Made by a program: the position numbers and the translations under genes
Assembly: GCA_036346395.1 (NCBI GenBank)
Contig: CM070599.1
Span: 20,823,232 to 20,887,231, forward strand
Length of the DNA stretch: 64,000 bases
Direction of reading: 5' to 3'
Origin: Hsuehochloa calcarea
Taxonomy: Eukaryota > Streptophyta > Magnoliopsida > Poales > Poaceae
The notes under the pieces: model-generated
Database searches by the model: none
What the model saw: only the letters and a program-made list of their open reading frames with translations
Told to the model about the DNA's origin: nothing
Shown: piece after piece, positions 23,166-33,188 of the stretch
Numbering within the stretch: the stretch's first letter is position 1
How the letters are laid out: every line of letters starts with the position of its first letter

Positions 23166-24397
23166 ACATAGTAGCTGAAACTTGCATCCTACAAAGGCAT
23201 TCATTTATTGTTGCTTCTGCTTGATACAAGGCTCTTCTTGCTTGTACAAGGAATGCAAATTACCTTTATGCAAAAGGGAGGGACACTGAATGTGGCAGTG
23301 CTTAAGAGAGTAGAAATCTTTGTTGAAGTTGCCAATTCATGCAAGTTAAAGTCTACTTGTTGGATCCCCTGTAATTCAGTCGCCCAGGTGATATTTGCTT
23401 TATCTGTGGGGCTGCGGTGGAAGATTGGTCCCATGCCATGTTCTGTTCCCCCATGCCATGTTCTGTTCCACATTACCAAGCTGTTTGGAGTTCTCTGAAC
23501 CCACCAGCATCAGCCTGGTGATTTCAATTAGACCGGAGAGGCCTTAATTCCTGACCCTCATTTGCTTGCTGCTCTCCACCAGGTGCAGCTCCAGGAAGGT
23601 TTGGTGCTATTGGCGTCCCAATTGCCGAACACACTGGAAATTTTCTCATGGCATGATTAGGGCATGTCACAATTTCACTGACTACGAGTGCAGGAACTAC
23701 AAGCATGTCGGATAGCTTTGGACACTGGAGGCCAGTAAGGAAAAGGGACATTTGGTGGTGCGGACTGTCAGTCAATGCCAAGATGTGTAAAGGAAGACTA
23801 CTGTGGTTCAAAGTTCAAACTCAATACTCGTCTCTTAAATCAGATAATTACTGCTGCATTTCCAAGAGGCGGTTGCTTGCTTCAAAGAACCACAAGGTTC
23901 ACAGCCTGGCCATCTTTGCTTGTAAAAACCTTGAATCCTTATGTACGTGATTTTTTTTGAACCTTTCAGTCGGTCTCATGTCCAGCCTTGAGTTTATGAT
24001 GAATAAATAAAGCTTTATTCTGCTGTATTTGCTCTAAAAAAAAGACAAGAATGAGCAGGGTGTAATGGTCTAATTTTAGTAAACTCCTGTTGTCTGCATT
24101 TAAATTTTAGCAGTAGCATGGAAAAGGATGATGTGTGATCATGCATCCATGATTTTCTTCTTGAAATGAATTGTAGCGTTTTATAATAAAAAAAATGAAG
24201 GATAGAAAAGCAGTGACACTTGACAAGATAAAAAATAAATCATACCAGCCCAAATTGTTTCTTAAGGCTGGATCATAACTGATGTGAGTTCATAATGTTC
24301 TTGATGTGTAGCGTCGGAAATGTTAATATATATAATATAGCACTATATCCGTATTTGCTTTTTGGCCCAAGCACGAGTTACAAATATGTAAGATAGT
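23166..24397 (+). other. Paralogous PPR flank, no gene
   Basis: Follows the relic with its own 3' UTR-like sequence. From about 23405 it matches the PPR3 flank: 'CGGTGGAAGATTGGTCCCAT' here, GGTGGAAGATTGGTCCCAT at 46770, and AAGGAAGACTACTG at 23790 and 47299. A 20-bp repeat (CCATGCCATGTTCTGTTCC) occurs twice at about 23431 and 23451. The far end is AT-rich. Confidence 0.65.
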
Positions 24398-24639
24398 GGC
24401 CCTGTTTGTTTAGGTTTTTTCTTTGAATTATAAGTAAAAAAGTCTAAGTCTAAACAAAGGGGTGTCTTTTTTATTCAGCTTATAAAAAACTTAAGCCTAA
24501 AAGCCATAAACCGTTGGAGAGGTGTTTTTTGTTTTGTTTTTGCTGAATGGAATACTACATTACCCCTATAATTCGCTAAAATTACCCTCAAAATGTCATT
24601 CATATATAAATGTGAACGCCCTTATTTTTTGCATTTATT

Positions 24640-25085
24640 CCTTCCTCCCGTCCGTTCCAATCCCCCCACCGAACCGTCCTCTCCCTCACCTCCTGTTCCA
24701 ACCCCGACCCCCGCCCCCTCGGTTCTTTTCCCTCTGCCGCCTCCCTACGTCTCCCCTCCCCCACCAACGCCGCCTCCCCTCCCCTCCCGTTCCTCTGCCG
24801 CCTCCCCTCCCGTTCCCATCGCCACCGCGACCGCCTCCCTTCGTCTCCCCTCCCCATCCCAACGCCGCCTCCCCTCCCCTCCCGTTCCTCTGCCGCATCC
24901 CCTCTCGTTCCCATCGCCACCGTGGCCGCCTCCCTTCGTCTCCCCTCCCCATCCCAACGCCGCCGCCACCGCCTCCCTCTCCTCCCCTCCCCAACGCCCC
25001 ACCCGCCGCCTCCTCGCCTCCCAACCGACGCCGCATCCCCTCCCTCCCCATCCCCAACGCCCCCATTGCCGTCGCCGCCTCCCAT
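24640..25085 (+). repeat. C-rich tract with a 95-bp tandem repeat
   Basis: A CCTCCCC-rich tract. The unit beginning CCGCCTCCCTTCGTCTCCCC occurs at 24831 and again at 24926. Long proline-rich or glycine/arginine-rich frames on both strands come from this composition and should not be read as proteins. It may be a captured 5' UTR or promoter from a GC-rich gene. Confidence 0.7.
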
Positions 25086-25090
25086 CGCCT

Positions 25091-25294
25091 CCCCTTCAAA
25101 GTGTGAGTACTAGTAACTCACTCAGATCAGATCTCTGGAGGGTTGTGGTCGCGTGTGCTTGTTCTGATCTGGGACGGTTGCTTTGCCTCCTCGCAGGTTC
25201 AACGTGCCCGAGGCGGCGCCCTTCACCACAGTGCTCAAGTTCGCCGTCGAGGAGTTCAAGGTCCCGCCCCAGACCAGCGCCATCATCACCAACG
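25091..25294 (+). pseudogene. UFM1: Captured UFM1 exon fragment inside the transposon
   Basis: The translation of 25197-25294 contains VPEAAPFTTVLKFAVEEF and then KVPPQTSAIITN, the core of ubiquitin-fold modifier 1, a small ubiquitin-like protein. The preceding LPFKV ends at 25102 with a GTGAGT donor. A 94-bp intron ends in TCGCAG at 25196, and joining restores the V-F junction in phase. A GGTACA donor follows at 25295. Sequence before LPFKV does not match UFM1, and the C-terminal exon with the conjugating glycine is absent, so no functional modifier can come from here. The parent gene must lie elsewhere. Confidence 0.85.
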
Positions 25295-26154
25295 GTACAC
25301 CTCACTGAGGAATTCAGTGGGATATTGCATGGTGTGTGTGATTTGGACATGTAGTGATGGCTGATCAGTGATTGTGTTATGATTTTCAAGATTGATTGTG
25401 TATATATATAGATATTTCCATTATAACTGGACATAGACTCCAATGAAGTGGTGTACATTGCTTATTGGATCTTTTGTTCTGAATTCTTATGGACAACCAG
25501 TTGTGAATAATGGTCTCATTTCTCACTAATGACAAGTGGTTATGTTGAAGGATGGCTTTGTTAGCTCTAGCTAGATCGATGTAACAACTAGTTATGTGGT
25601 AGTACCTACTACAATACATTGTGTCACTGTCAAACACCCTAATCACCACCACATCATATATATAGATACTTTCTTATTCTTTACTTGCTAAACTATTCCT
25701 TTTGTAATTTTGTGATCACTTGTGAATCATTTGATAAGCCATTGTGTAAATGGAAGTTTGCACCAGAATCCAACAGGTTAAGTGTATATATATTTGGCTC
25801 TTGTGGAAGGTCTTGCTAATATGATAAAACTAGAGATGCATTTAATCTAAAATTTACTAGTTAAGTAGTAGTACTCTTGGTCACAAGCAAACAATTTTAG
25901 CAACCAGGAAAGCGAGATGCATGCCTTTGGAATGAATTATGTCATCTGTCTGGTAACTGGCATTGTGTATCTGTGACCATATTGTACACATATTGTTACC
26001 AAAATTAATGAAGACAACTTAATTTCTTATAGCTTGCAGCACTACCGGTTTCCACATCCTCCTGAAAGTACTATGCTTTTTTAATAATATAATTAAATAT
26101 TATGATAGTCTTCCTATTTTTTATTATCAATATTTATGTGTTACATATATATAG

Positions 26155-26606
26155 GGAAATATTACCTTGTTGATGCGGGTTATCCCAATCGAAAGGGCTA
26201 TCTAGCTACTTACAAAGGACAAAAGTATCATCTACCAGAATTTCGCCATGGTCGACAACCAAGTGGAAAATATGAGGTGTTCAATCACACTCACTCGTCC
26301 ATTCGCAATGTGATTGAGCGTTCATTTGGCGTGTTGAAGATGAAATGGAGAATCTTGTTGGTTTTGTCAAGTTACAAAATGAAGATTCAAACAAAAATGA
26401 TAATAGCATGTATGGCGCTACACAACTTCATCCGAGATAGTGCTTTACGTGATGAGCTTTTCGAGAATTCGAGAGATGTGATCTTGATGAAGATTATGAC
26501 CCAAGCGATACACAAAGTAGATCATTTAGAAGGCACGGTGTCAATGGATCAGCAATCGATGATAGAGATATGGGTGTATTTTGTGATAGCATTGCTACTT
26601 CTTTAA
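26155..26606 (+). pseudogene. Harbinger transposase, 3' exon only
   Basis: After an acceptor (TATATAG) the frame reads GKYYLVDAGYPNRKGYL, then HSSIRNVIERSFGVLKMKWR and ACMALHNFIRDSALRDELFE. These are the blocks around the second catalytic Asp (VDAGYP) and the catalytic Glu (NVIERSFG) of the DDE_Tnp_4 nuclease. The first Asp block and the whole N-terminal part are missing, and nothing upstream in the element supplies them. The frame is open to its stop at 26606. The DNA-binding partner protein of the family (Myb-like) is also absent. Confidence 0.88.
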
Positions 26607-27129
26607 TGGCCACACGAGAATAAAAAGATTACGTTATTATGATATGATTGGATATTGTTTTGTTTGGTTGCATAATATATGTCTTTCTATATTAATTTCT
26701 TTTATTACGCAATGTCCAAAATTAATACACGCACGAACAAGCAAACACTTTTTTGTTTCATATTTACAAATCTTATGCAAAAATAAGTTTAAATTCATCC
26801 TTAAAAACATCCTTCAAACACTGAATGAGCGATTCAGATTTTTTATCCTTCACACACAACTCAATAAGCCACCATCCTATAAAAAGACAGATTACCAAAC
26901 ACCGAAGCTTGGTTTAAAAGCTGAGGGACTTATAAACTGATTAAACCAAAAAAAATTGGCTTTAAATTATAAGCCAAAAAACCTAAATTTAAACAAGTGT
27001 CCAATCTCTTTGCACTTTTCTTCTTCGGCTCAGTGAACAGCAGGCAAGATACATAGGTTGTGATTTTGTTTGACTAGAGTCGAAAACCCTTTTGTCAACC
27101 TAAATTGCCACTAGTGGCGTCTAAGTAGG

Positions 27130-27998
27130 CCGCCCGGCATGGCCCAATTAGGTCGCATTGATCGGCCCAGTTAACTAAACAGTCTGCGCCATAGTTAACT
27201 AAACAGTCTGCGCCACGTCGCCCCCGAGGCCATCCTGACTACAAATACAATGCCACCACGCCACAAGCCGCGACACCACCATCACCTCAGAGTACGAATG
27301 GTAAGTCAAACCTTCACTGTCTAACTCAAAAATAATGTCAGGTCCGACTGTGTTTTAACCAGACTAACAATATTGTACTTCAGACCGATTGAGACCCATT
27401 TGAACGACTCTAATTGCCGGCCCAATATCTCCATGGGGTCGTTGGCGGGCTAAGTCAGTCCAGGTCTCACTACAGCGCTCCGATGCCCGCCTCCATCTCG
27501 ACCACCTCTCTACCGCACGGCAATGTCCCGCCTCCGCCTCTCCTCCATATTCGCCACCGCCTCCTCCTCCTCCGCCCGGCATGGCCCAATTAGGTCGCAT
27601 TTATCGGCCCAGTTAACTAAACAGTCTGCGCCACGTCGCCCCCGAGGCCATCCTGACTACAAATACAATGCCAGCCACGCCGCCGCACCGCACACCACCA
27701 TCACCTCTGTAGCACAGAATGGCAAGTCAAACCATCACTGTCTAACTCAACAATAATGTCAGGTCCGACTGTGTTTTAACCAGACTAACAATACTGTACT
27801 TCAGACCGATTGAGACCCATTTGAACGACTCTAATTGCCGGCCCAATCTCTCCATGGGGTCAGTCCAGGTATCACTACAGCGCTCCGATGCCCGCCTCCA
27901 TCTCGACCACCTCTCTACCGCACGGCAATGTCCCGCCTCCGCCTCTCCTCCATATTCGCCACCTCCACCGTCGCCACCGCCTCCTCCTCCTCCGCGGC
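27130..27998 (+). repeat. Tandem duplication of the PPR2 promoter and first codons
   Basis: Copy 1 spans 27130-27571 and copy 2 about 27572-27994. Each runs from CCGCCCGGCATGGCCCAATT through a promoter-like region to the start MSRLRLSSIFAT and a run of serines. Copy 1 then joins directly to copy 2, giving a truncated start (27523) whose frame enters the promoter of copy 2. Copy 1 has an extra 26-bp internal repeat (AACTAAACAGTCTGCGCCA) and a 16-bp segment that copy 2 lacks. Confidence 0.92.
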
Positions 27999-30375
27999 GC
28001 TTTCACCACGCGCACCCCACCTAGGCTTTGCCGCCGCCACGGAGCGCGTGCGCTCCGGGACGCTCGGCCCGGAGGACGCACACCACCTGTTCGACGAATT
28101 GCTGCAGCAGGCCACCCCCGTGCCAGCCCGCGCGCTGAACGGCCTTCTCGCAGCCCTCGCTCGTGCGCCGCCATCCGCTGCCTGCGGCGACGGCCCCGCC
28201 CTCGCAGTCGCTTTCTTCAACCGCATGTCCCGAGGCGCCGGCCCACGGGTGGCACCGCAAACTGTCCACACCTACGGCATCCTTATCGACTGCTGCTGCC
28301 GCGTGAGGCGCCCTGACCTAGCGCTCGCCTTCTTCGGCCGCCTCCTCAGGTCAGGGCTGGGGACGAATGCAGTCGTCGTCAACAACGTCATCAAGGGGCT
28401 ATGCGACTTGAAGCGGCCGGAGGCGGCTGTGGACGTGCTGCTCCGCAGGATGCCTGAGCTGGGCTGTATGCCTGATGTCATCTCGTACTCCATACTTTTG
28501 AAGAGCTTATGTGACAATAGGAGGAGTCAGCGCGCACTCGAGCTGCTCCGGCTGATGGCCGAACAAGGAGGTGGCTGCTCCCCCAATGTGGTGGCGTACA
28601 CCACGGTCATTGATGGCTTCTTTAAGGAGCGCGAAGTGGTCAAAGCCTGCGACCTATTCCATGAGATGATACAGCAGGGGATTTCACCTAATGTGGTGAC
28701 TTATAACTCGATTATTGACGCGCTGTGCAAGGCCAGAGCAATAGATAAGGCAGAGAGGGTCCTCCGCAAGATGGTTGATAATGGTGTTCTACCGAATAAC
28801 TTGACATATACTAGCCTGATCCATGGATATTCCACTTTGGGGCAGTGGAAGGATGCGGGTAGAATGTTCAAAGAAATGACAAGTCGGGGTGTTCTACCAA
28901 ATGTTGTTACTTGCAACTCGTTCATGGATGCTCTTTGCAAGCATGGAAAAAATAAAGAAGCTAGAGAAATATTTGATTCCATGGTTGTGAAGGGCCAAAA
29001 ACCTGATATCATCTCCTACTGTATTATGCTTCACGGGTACGGTGCAGAAGGATGCTTGGTTGATATGCGTATTCTTTTTAATTTGATGTTGGGAGACGGT
29101 ATTGTACCTAACCACCATGTTTTTAACATATTGATTAACTCATATGCTAAATGTCGAATGATGGATGAGGCTATGCTTATAGTTGAACAGATGCAGAAAC
29201 ATGGAGTGAACCCTGACCTAGTCACATATTCAACTGTAATAGCTGCACTTTGCAGGATGGGTAGGCTGAATGATGCTATGGACAAATTCAATCAGATGAT
29301 TGATAAGGGTATACCACCTAACGCAGCCGTTTACCACTGCCTACTTCAGGCCTTTTGTACTCATGGTGATTTGGCTAAAGCCGAGGAATTGGTTTCTGAA
29401 ATGGTGAATAAAGGTATCCGTCGTCCTCCCATTGCGTTCTTTAGTTCAATAATAAACGATCTTTGTAAAGAAGGAAGGGTAATGGAAGCTCAAGATATCT
29501 TTGACTGGATTATACGTACTGGTGAGTGGCCTGATGTTATTCTGTTTACTTCACTGATTGACGGATATTGCTTAGTCGGCAAGATGGATAAAGCATTAAG
29601 AGTACTTGATGCGATGGTATCAGTTGGTGTTGAGCCTAATGATGTTACATATGGTACACTTGTTAATGGCTACTGTAAAAATGGACGGATTGACGATGGG
29701 TTGACACTATTCAGAGAAATGTTGCGTATAGGAGTTAAACCTACAGCTTTTATATATAACATCATATTGGATGGATTATTTCAGGCCGGGAGAACTGTTA
29801 CTGCAAAGAAAATGTTACATGAGATGATTGAAAATGGAATAACAGTGACATACACTATTGTACTTAGTGGACTTTGTAGGAATAATTGCACTGAGGAAGC
29901 AATCACGCTGTTCCAGAAATTACGTGCAATGAATGTGAAGTTTGATATTACAATTCTCAATGTTATGATTAGTGCGATGTACAAGGTTGGGAGAAGAGAA
30001 GAAGCTAAGGATTTGTTTGCTGCTATCTCAGCCAATGGGTTGGTACCTACTATTCATACCTACAGCATAATGACGACGAATCTTATAAAAGAAGGGTCAA
30101 TGGAAGAGGCTGAAAATATCTTTTCATCAATGGAGAAGAGCGGCTGTGCTCCCAACTCTCGTCTGTTAAATAATGTCATCAGGATGTTATTGAAAAAAGG
30201 AGAGATAGTGAAGGCAGGAAACTATATGTCAAGAGTCGTGGAGCGTAGTATGTTGCTTGAAGCTTCAACTACTTCATTGCTCATCTCTCTCTTTTCAAGT
30301 AAAGGGAAATGTAGGGACCACATAAAATTGCTCCCTGGAAATTATCAATTTATTGCGGGAGCCAGCCACAGTTGA
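27928..30375 (+). CDS. RFL-type P-class PPR protein (PPR2), 815 aa
   Basis: Intronless paralogue of PPR1. The frame is open from an upstream ATG at 27835, but the start at 27928 (MSRLRLSSIF) is preferred because PPR3 and the duplicated copy share it. The first 40 residues are Ser/Arg/Ala-rich and fit a mitochondrial presequence. The 19 repeats begin at about residue 113 and the C-terminal cap at 779. Specificity pairs: GN, ND, SN, TN, NN, TN, ND, CN, ND, SN, HP, SD, TN, GT, N-(shortened), TD, NT, SN, NE. The junction of repeats 15 and 16 lacks three residues present in PPR1 (ITVSISTYS against ITVTYT), giving a short repeat. From about residue 290 it is much closer to PPR1 than to PPR3. Expected role: mitochondrial RNA binding, possibly fertility restoration. 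Confidence 0.95.
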   Translation: MSRLRLSSIFATSTVATASSSSAALSPRAPHLGFAAATERVRSGTLGPEDAHHLFDELLQQATPVPARALNGLLAALARAPPSAACGDGPALAVAFFNRMSRGAGPRVAPQTVHTYGILIDCCCRVRRPDLALAFFGRLLRSGLGTNAVVVNNVIKGLCDLKRPEAAVDVLLRRMPELGCMPDVISYSILLKSLCDNRRSQRALELLRLMAEQGGGCSPNVVAYTTVIDGFFKEREVVKACDLFHEMIQQGISPNVVTYNSIIDALCKARAIDKAERVLRKMVDNGVLPNNLTYTSLIHGYSTLGQWKDAGRMFKEMTSRGVLPNVVTCNSFMDALCKHGKNKEAREIFDSMVVKGQKPDIISYCIMLHGYGAEGCLVDMRILFNLMLGDGIVPNHHVFNILINSYAKCRMMDEAMLIVEQMQKHGVNPDLVTYSTVIAALCRMGRLNDAMDKFNQMIDKGIPPNAAVYHCLLQAFCTHGDLAKAEELVSEMVNKGIRRPPIAFFSSIINDLCKEGRVMEAQDIFDWIIRTGEWPDVILFTSLIDGYCLVGKMDKALRVLDAMVSVGVEPNDVTYGTLVNGYCKNGRIDDGLTLFREMLRIGVKPTAFIYNIILDGLFQAGRTVTAKKMLHEMIENGITVTYTIVLSGLCRNNCTEEAITLFQKLRAMNVKFDITILNVMISAMYKVGRREEAKDLFAAISANGLVPTIHTYSIMTTNLIKEGSMEEAENIFSSMEKSGCAPNSRLLNNVIRMLLKKGEIVKAGNYMSRVVERSMLLEASTTSLLISLFSSKGKCRDHIKLLPGNYQFIAGASHS

Positions 30376-30739
30376 TACATTATATCTAACTTAAATCCTC
30401 AAAAGACACTTAAATCCTCAAAAGACACTCTTGAGTTGTTGCTTCTCATAACGCCCTTCTTCTGATACAAGGAATGGAAATTACGCACGTGTAAAATGTA
30501 GGTTGTTGATCCTTTTGTTTTGTTCATTTTGTGATGTTGTGTTGAAATCACAAGAATGCAAATTAGCTGAGAACACAACTGGTTACATTTTTATGGATAA
30601 TGACTTCTGACATGGAAGGTATTGTTCTGCAAGAAGCATATTGAATCTATGTAATCTTTTTTAGCATGATTTACCTGCCACCTGGGATATGTATAATCTT
30701 TGTTAAAACAGTTAGTTTACTTCATATGCACGTATTTTT
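30376..30739 (+). other. PPR2 3' flank up to the MULE
   Basis: Closely matches the PPR1 3' UTR (GTTGATACATTATATCT, TTGCTTCTCATAACGCCCTT). A 16-bp piece (CTTAAATCCTCAAAAGACAC) is duplicated at 30391-30425. The last nine bases, CGTATTTTT, are the left TSD of the MULE. Confidence 0.75.
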
Positions 30740-30834
30740 GAAAATTGGACACTTCTGGCCGTATGACGCACGAAAATTCCCCATTTAGCCCACTTCTGCA
30801 AAAATTTCCAAAATAGCCCTCGGGCCCTGCTGCT
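30740..30834 (+). repeat. MULE left terminal inverted repeat
   Basis: About 95 bp, matching the reverse complement of 40200-40293 with roughly one mismatch or small indel per ten bases. It ends near CCCTCGGGCC. Confidence 0.92.
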
Positions 30835-31640
30835 TTGTCGTCGGGGCGGAAGAGCCACCGCTATTGCAGTGGGGCACGGCAAGAATCATTCACCACTGCT
30901 AACTGCCCCCCTAGACAGCGTAGTGCTCCTTTTTAAAAAAATTAAAAATATAATATTTGTTCGACAAATTTTTAAATATAATAAATAAGCTCAAAAATTA
31001 TGAAACTTTGTATGGAGCCTCCGGCATAGTGTGCTTGGTTGTGTATTTTTTGAATTTTCTCATTTTTTTCTCTGCATGATTCTTTGAAGTCAAATTTTTG
31101 TATGAATTTTTAATATAGGCGAGGTCCGAACATTATGAAAATTTTTGTCGGACTCCTACACAGAGGACTTGATTGTGTAAATTTTATGTTATTTTATATG
31201 CTCAAGATTATCTCGAGAAATTCGAGGTGTAGGTGTGGAAACTATGACGAGACGTTTGAAATTAGGGTTTCTTGATTTCATGTGACTCGAAATGTGTAAA
31301 GTTTATTACCACATGAGTACTCTTAGCCGCTATGATTCTTGATCATATTTTTAAAGATGCCAAGAACTCGACCTAAAGGGGTTGAGAACGTTGTGATTAC
31401 GAAGATAGCTTAAAACATAGAAGAATCAATGTCGATGTCAATAATTATTTCGAATTCGGGAGAAGAGGCATATTTGCAATATAGTATTATTTTGATGGCT
31501 CGGAGGCCCAAAATCGAATTGTATTGCACTCATGACGAAGCACGTTTCATGTGGTCACATGGCATGTTGGTTCGGCTAATTGGTTTAGTTACATACGCTA
31601 CTAGTACGGTACATTCGACACAAGCCTCCGGCCATGTAAG
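30835..31640. other. MULE left non-coding arm
   Basis: AT-rich, with one short open frame (31429-31662) that resembles nothing known. No promoter or repeat stood out. Confidence 0.5.
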
Positions 31641-31651
31641 CACGCATGCCT

Positions 31652-32421
31652 TTAGGAGATAGTAAAAACATGCCTAGTAGAAGAGGGACTACTACAGAAT
31701 GGCCCGACCTCTTCGTGGACCGGGCCATTTGCCCTTCCTCCCGAGCTCGGCGTTGTACTCCTCGTGCCTGCAGCCTCGGCCGCCATTTCCCTCTTTTTCA
31801 CGATCCGCTCGCGTGCCTCGCGCTCCTGCGCTGCGCGCTCGAGATGAGCTGCGTCTCCGACGGATCGCTCGTTGCGCTCTTGATCGACGATCCTCCTCCG
31901 GATCTCGCGTCCCCTTTCGCATTCCACTCCTCGAAGTCGAGCCGCCATCGGTCGTGTGGATGGATTTCTAGGTCGATCCATCGGCGGAAGCCACACGAGG
32001 CTCCGGTGACTACGGTAGACGGGAGAGACTGTAAGTGCGTATTATGAAAAGAGAGTGGTGCGTGAACTTCTTGTAAGTACTCCTTACCGTTGCCGATGGG
32101 TTCTCGTATCCCAACGGCGGTCGGGATAGTCGGAGGAGTAGTTGGGACAACCCGATGGCGCATGCCGAGGCTCGATCGGTGCTTGGATTTGAAGAACTTG
32201 CATGTGTCCTGCACCGGAGAGGGCGGCGTCTCCCCTCTGGCGGGTGTTGCGGCGAATGCTCGGTTGGGACGTTCCGGCAGGGTTGTCGCTCTGAGGGGCT
32301 TCATTGCGAAGAGCTTCCATCCCGAACGCAGCTGCTCTTGGCCCCGAGTCCGACGCGGCGTCCTAGCTTGTTCGGCCGTCGCGCCGTAGAAGCCCGAGCT
32401 AACTCGCGGATCTCGTCCCAT
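31652..32421 (-). pseudogene. MULE accessory frame, function unknown
   Basis: Minus-strand open frames cover this stretch. One (32421 to 31798) ends with a Trp-rich WIDLEIHPHDRWRLDFEEW segment; the overlapping frame (31996 to 31652) continues as a highly charged stretch (LERAAQEREARERIVKKREM) likely to be a coiled coil. A TCKFFKSK segment before it faintly recalls GRF-type zinc fingers that accompany MULE genes, but the cysteine pattern is incomplete here. The reading probably needs a frame change between the two parts, so I treat it as broken. I do not assign a function. Confidence 0.4.
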
Positions 32422-32574
32422 TGCTTCGCCTCTTGTCCATCCTAGCGTGGCGAAGCAAGCTCACAGTGTAGCACGTGGTTGGGTTTGGTTGTGTAGTTCA
32501 TGTATTTCACCTTGTTTTATAGGCCACATGGTTGGCTTGGTGTGGTTAAGTTGGCGTGAGTGGCCGCGTGGGAG

Positions 32575-32950
32575 GGTGTTTTCGCGTCACGCTGCGAGTG
32601 GGGTCATTCGCCATGAAAAGCCGGTGAGGGGGTGTTGTCGCGTCCGCTGCGAGTGTGGTCATTTGATGCGAAAAGTCGGCGAGGCATGGTGTTGTCGCGT
32701 CTGCTGCGAGTGTGGTCATTCGATGCGAAAAGTGGCGAGCGAGGTGTTGTCGCGTCCTGTTTGGCATAGTGCGGTCATTTCGGTCTAAAAAGCTGACGAG
32801 GCAGGGTGTTGTCGCGTCACGCTGCGAGTGTGGTCATTCGATCCGAAAAGTCGGCGGGCGGGTGTTGTCGCGTCTGCTGCGTAGTGCGATCATTCGGTCG
32901 AAACACCGGCGAGGGAGAGTGTTGTCGCGTCCTGTTTTGTAGAGTGTTTG
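32575..32950 (+). repeat. Minisatellite, about 6.5 copies of a 57-bp unit
   Basis: Units start at 32575, 32631, 32688, 32743, 32805, 32861 and 32918 (spacings 56, 57, 55, 62, 56, 57). Each reads GGTGTTGTCGCGTC, CTGCGAGTGTGGTCATTCG and CGAAAAGTCGGCGAGG with variations. The array lies between the accessory frame and the plant-mobile-domain gene inside the MULE. Confidence 0.9.
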
Positions 32951-33188
32951 ATTAATGCGCACACAAAGTATTCATACCGGACCTTGTGGGACCGAGGTCA
33001 GACTGCGGGCAAGCGATTGCGTTATGTCATGCGTTTGATAAATTAAAGTCGCGAGGTACAAAAGTCGTTTGTACTGAATATTTCGGAGAATATTTTGTGT
33101 ACAAAAATGACTGTAACGTCATGCACATGGATATTATATAAATGCACAATGACATTACATAACACGTTTGTCACGGCCATGATATTAG
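32951..33188. other. MULE spacer
   Basis: Short AT-rich spacer without features. It separates the minisatellite from the 3' end of the plant-mobile-domain gene. Confidence 0.5.

Larger units (their letters stand above)
24398..27002 (+). mobile_element. PIF/Harbinger-type element with captured host exons
   Basis: The left end (GGCCCTGTTTGTTTAGG at 24398) and the right end (reverse complement GGACACTTGTTTAAATTTAGG from 27002) are imperfect inverted repeats that both continue into GGTTTTTT and TTATAAG strings. Inside are a C-rich region, UFM1 exons and the last exon of a Harbinger-type transposase. I could not find the TTA/TAA TSD usual for this superfamily, so the outermost bases may be off by a few. 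The transposase lacks its first half, so the copy is non-autonomous. Confidence 0.65.

Noticed and set aside
24522..25354. Proline-rich and Gly/Arg-rich open frames on both strands
   Set aside because: They arise from CCTCCCC composition. Only the UFM1 exon in this stretch has real protein similarity.
27835..27927. Upstream in-frame ATG of PPR2
   Set aside because: It would add 31 residues not found in the paralogues. The duplicated copy and PPR3 both support the MSRLRLSS start.
32575..32950. Reading the minisatellite as a Cys-rich protein repeat (CRVRCECGH)
   Set aside because: The frame shifts between units because unit lengths are not multiples of three, so there is no constraint on a protein.
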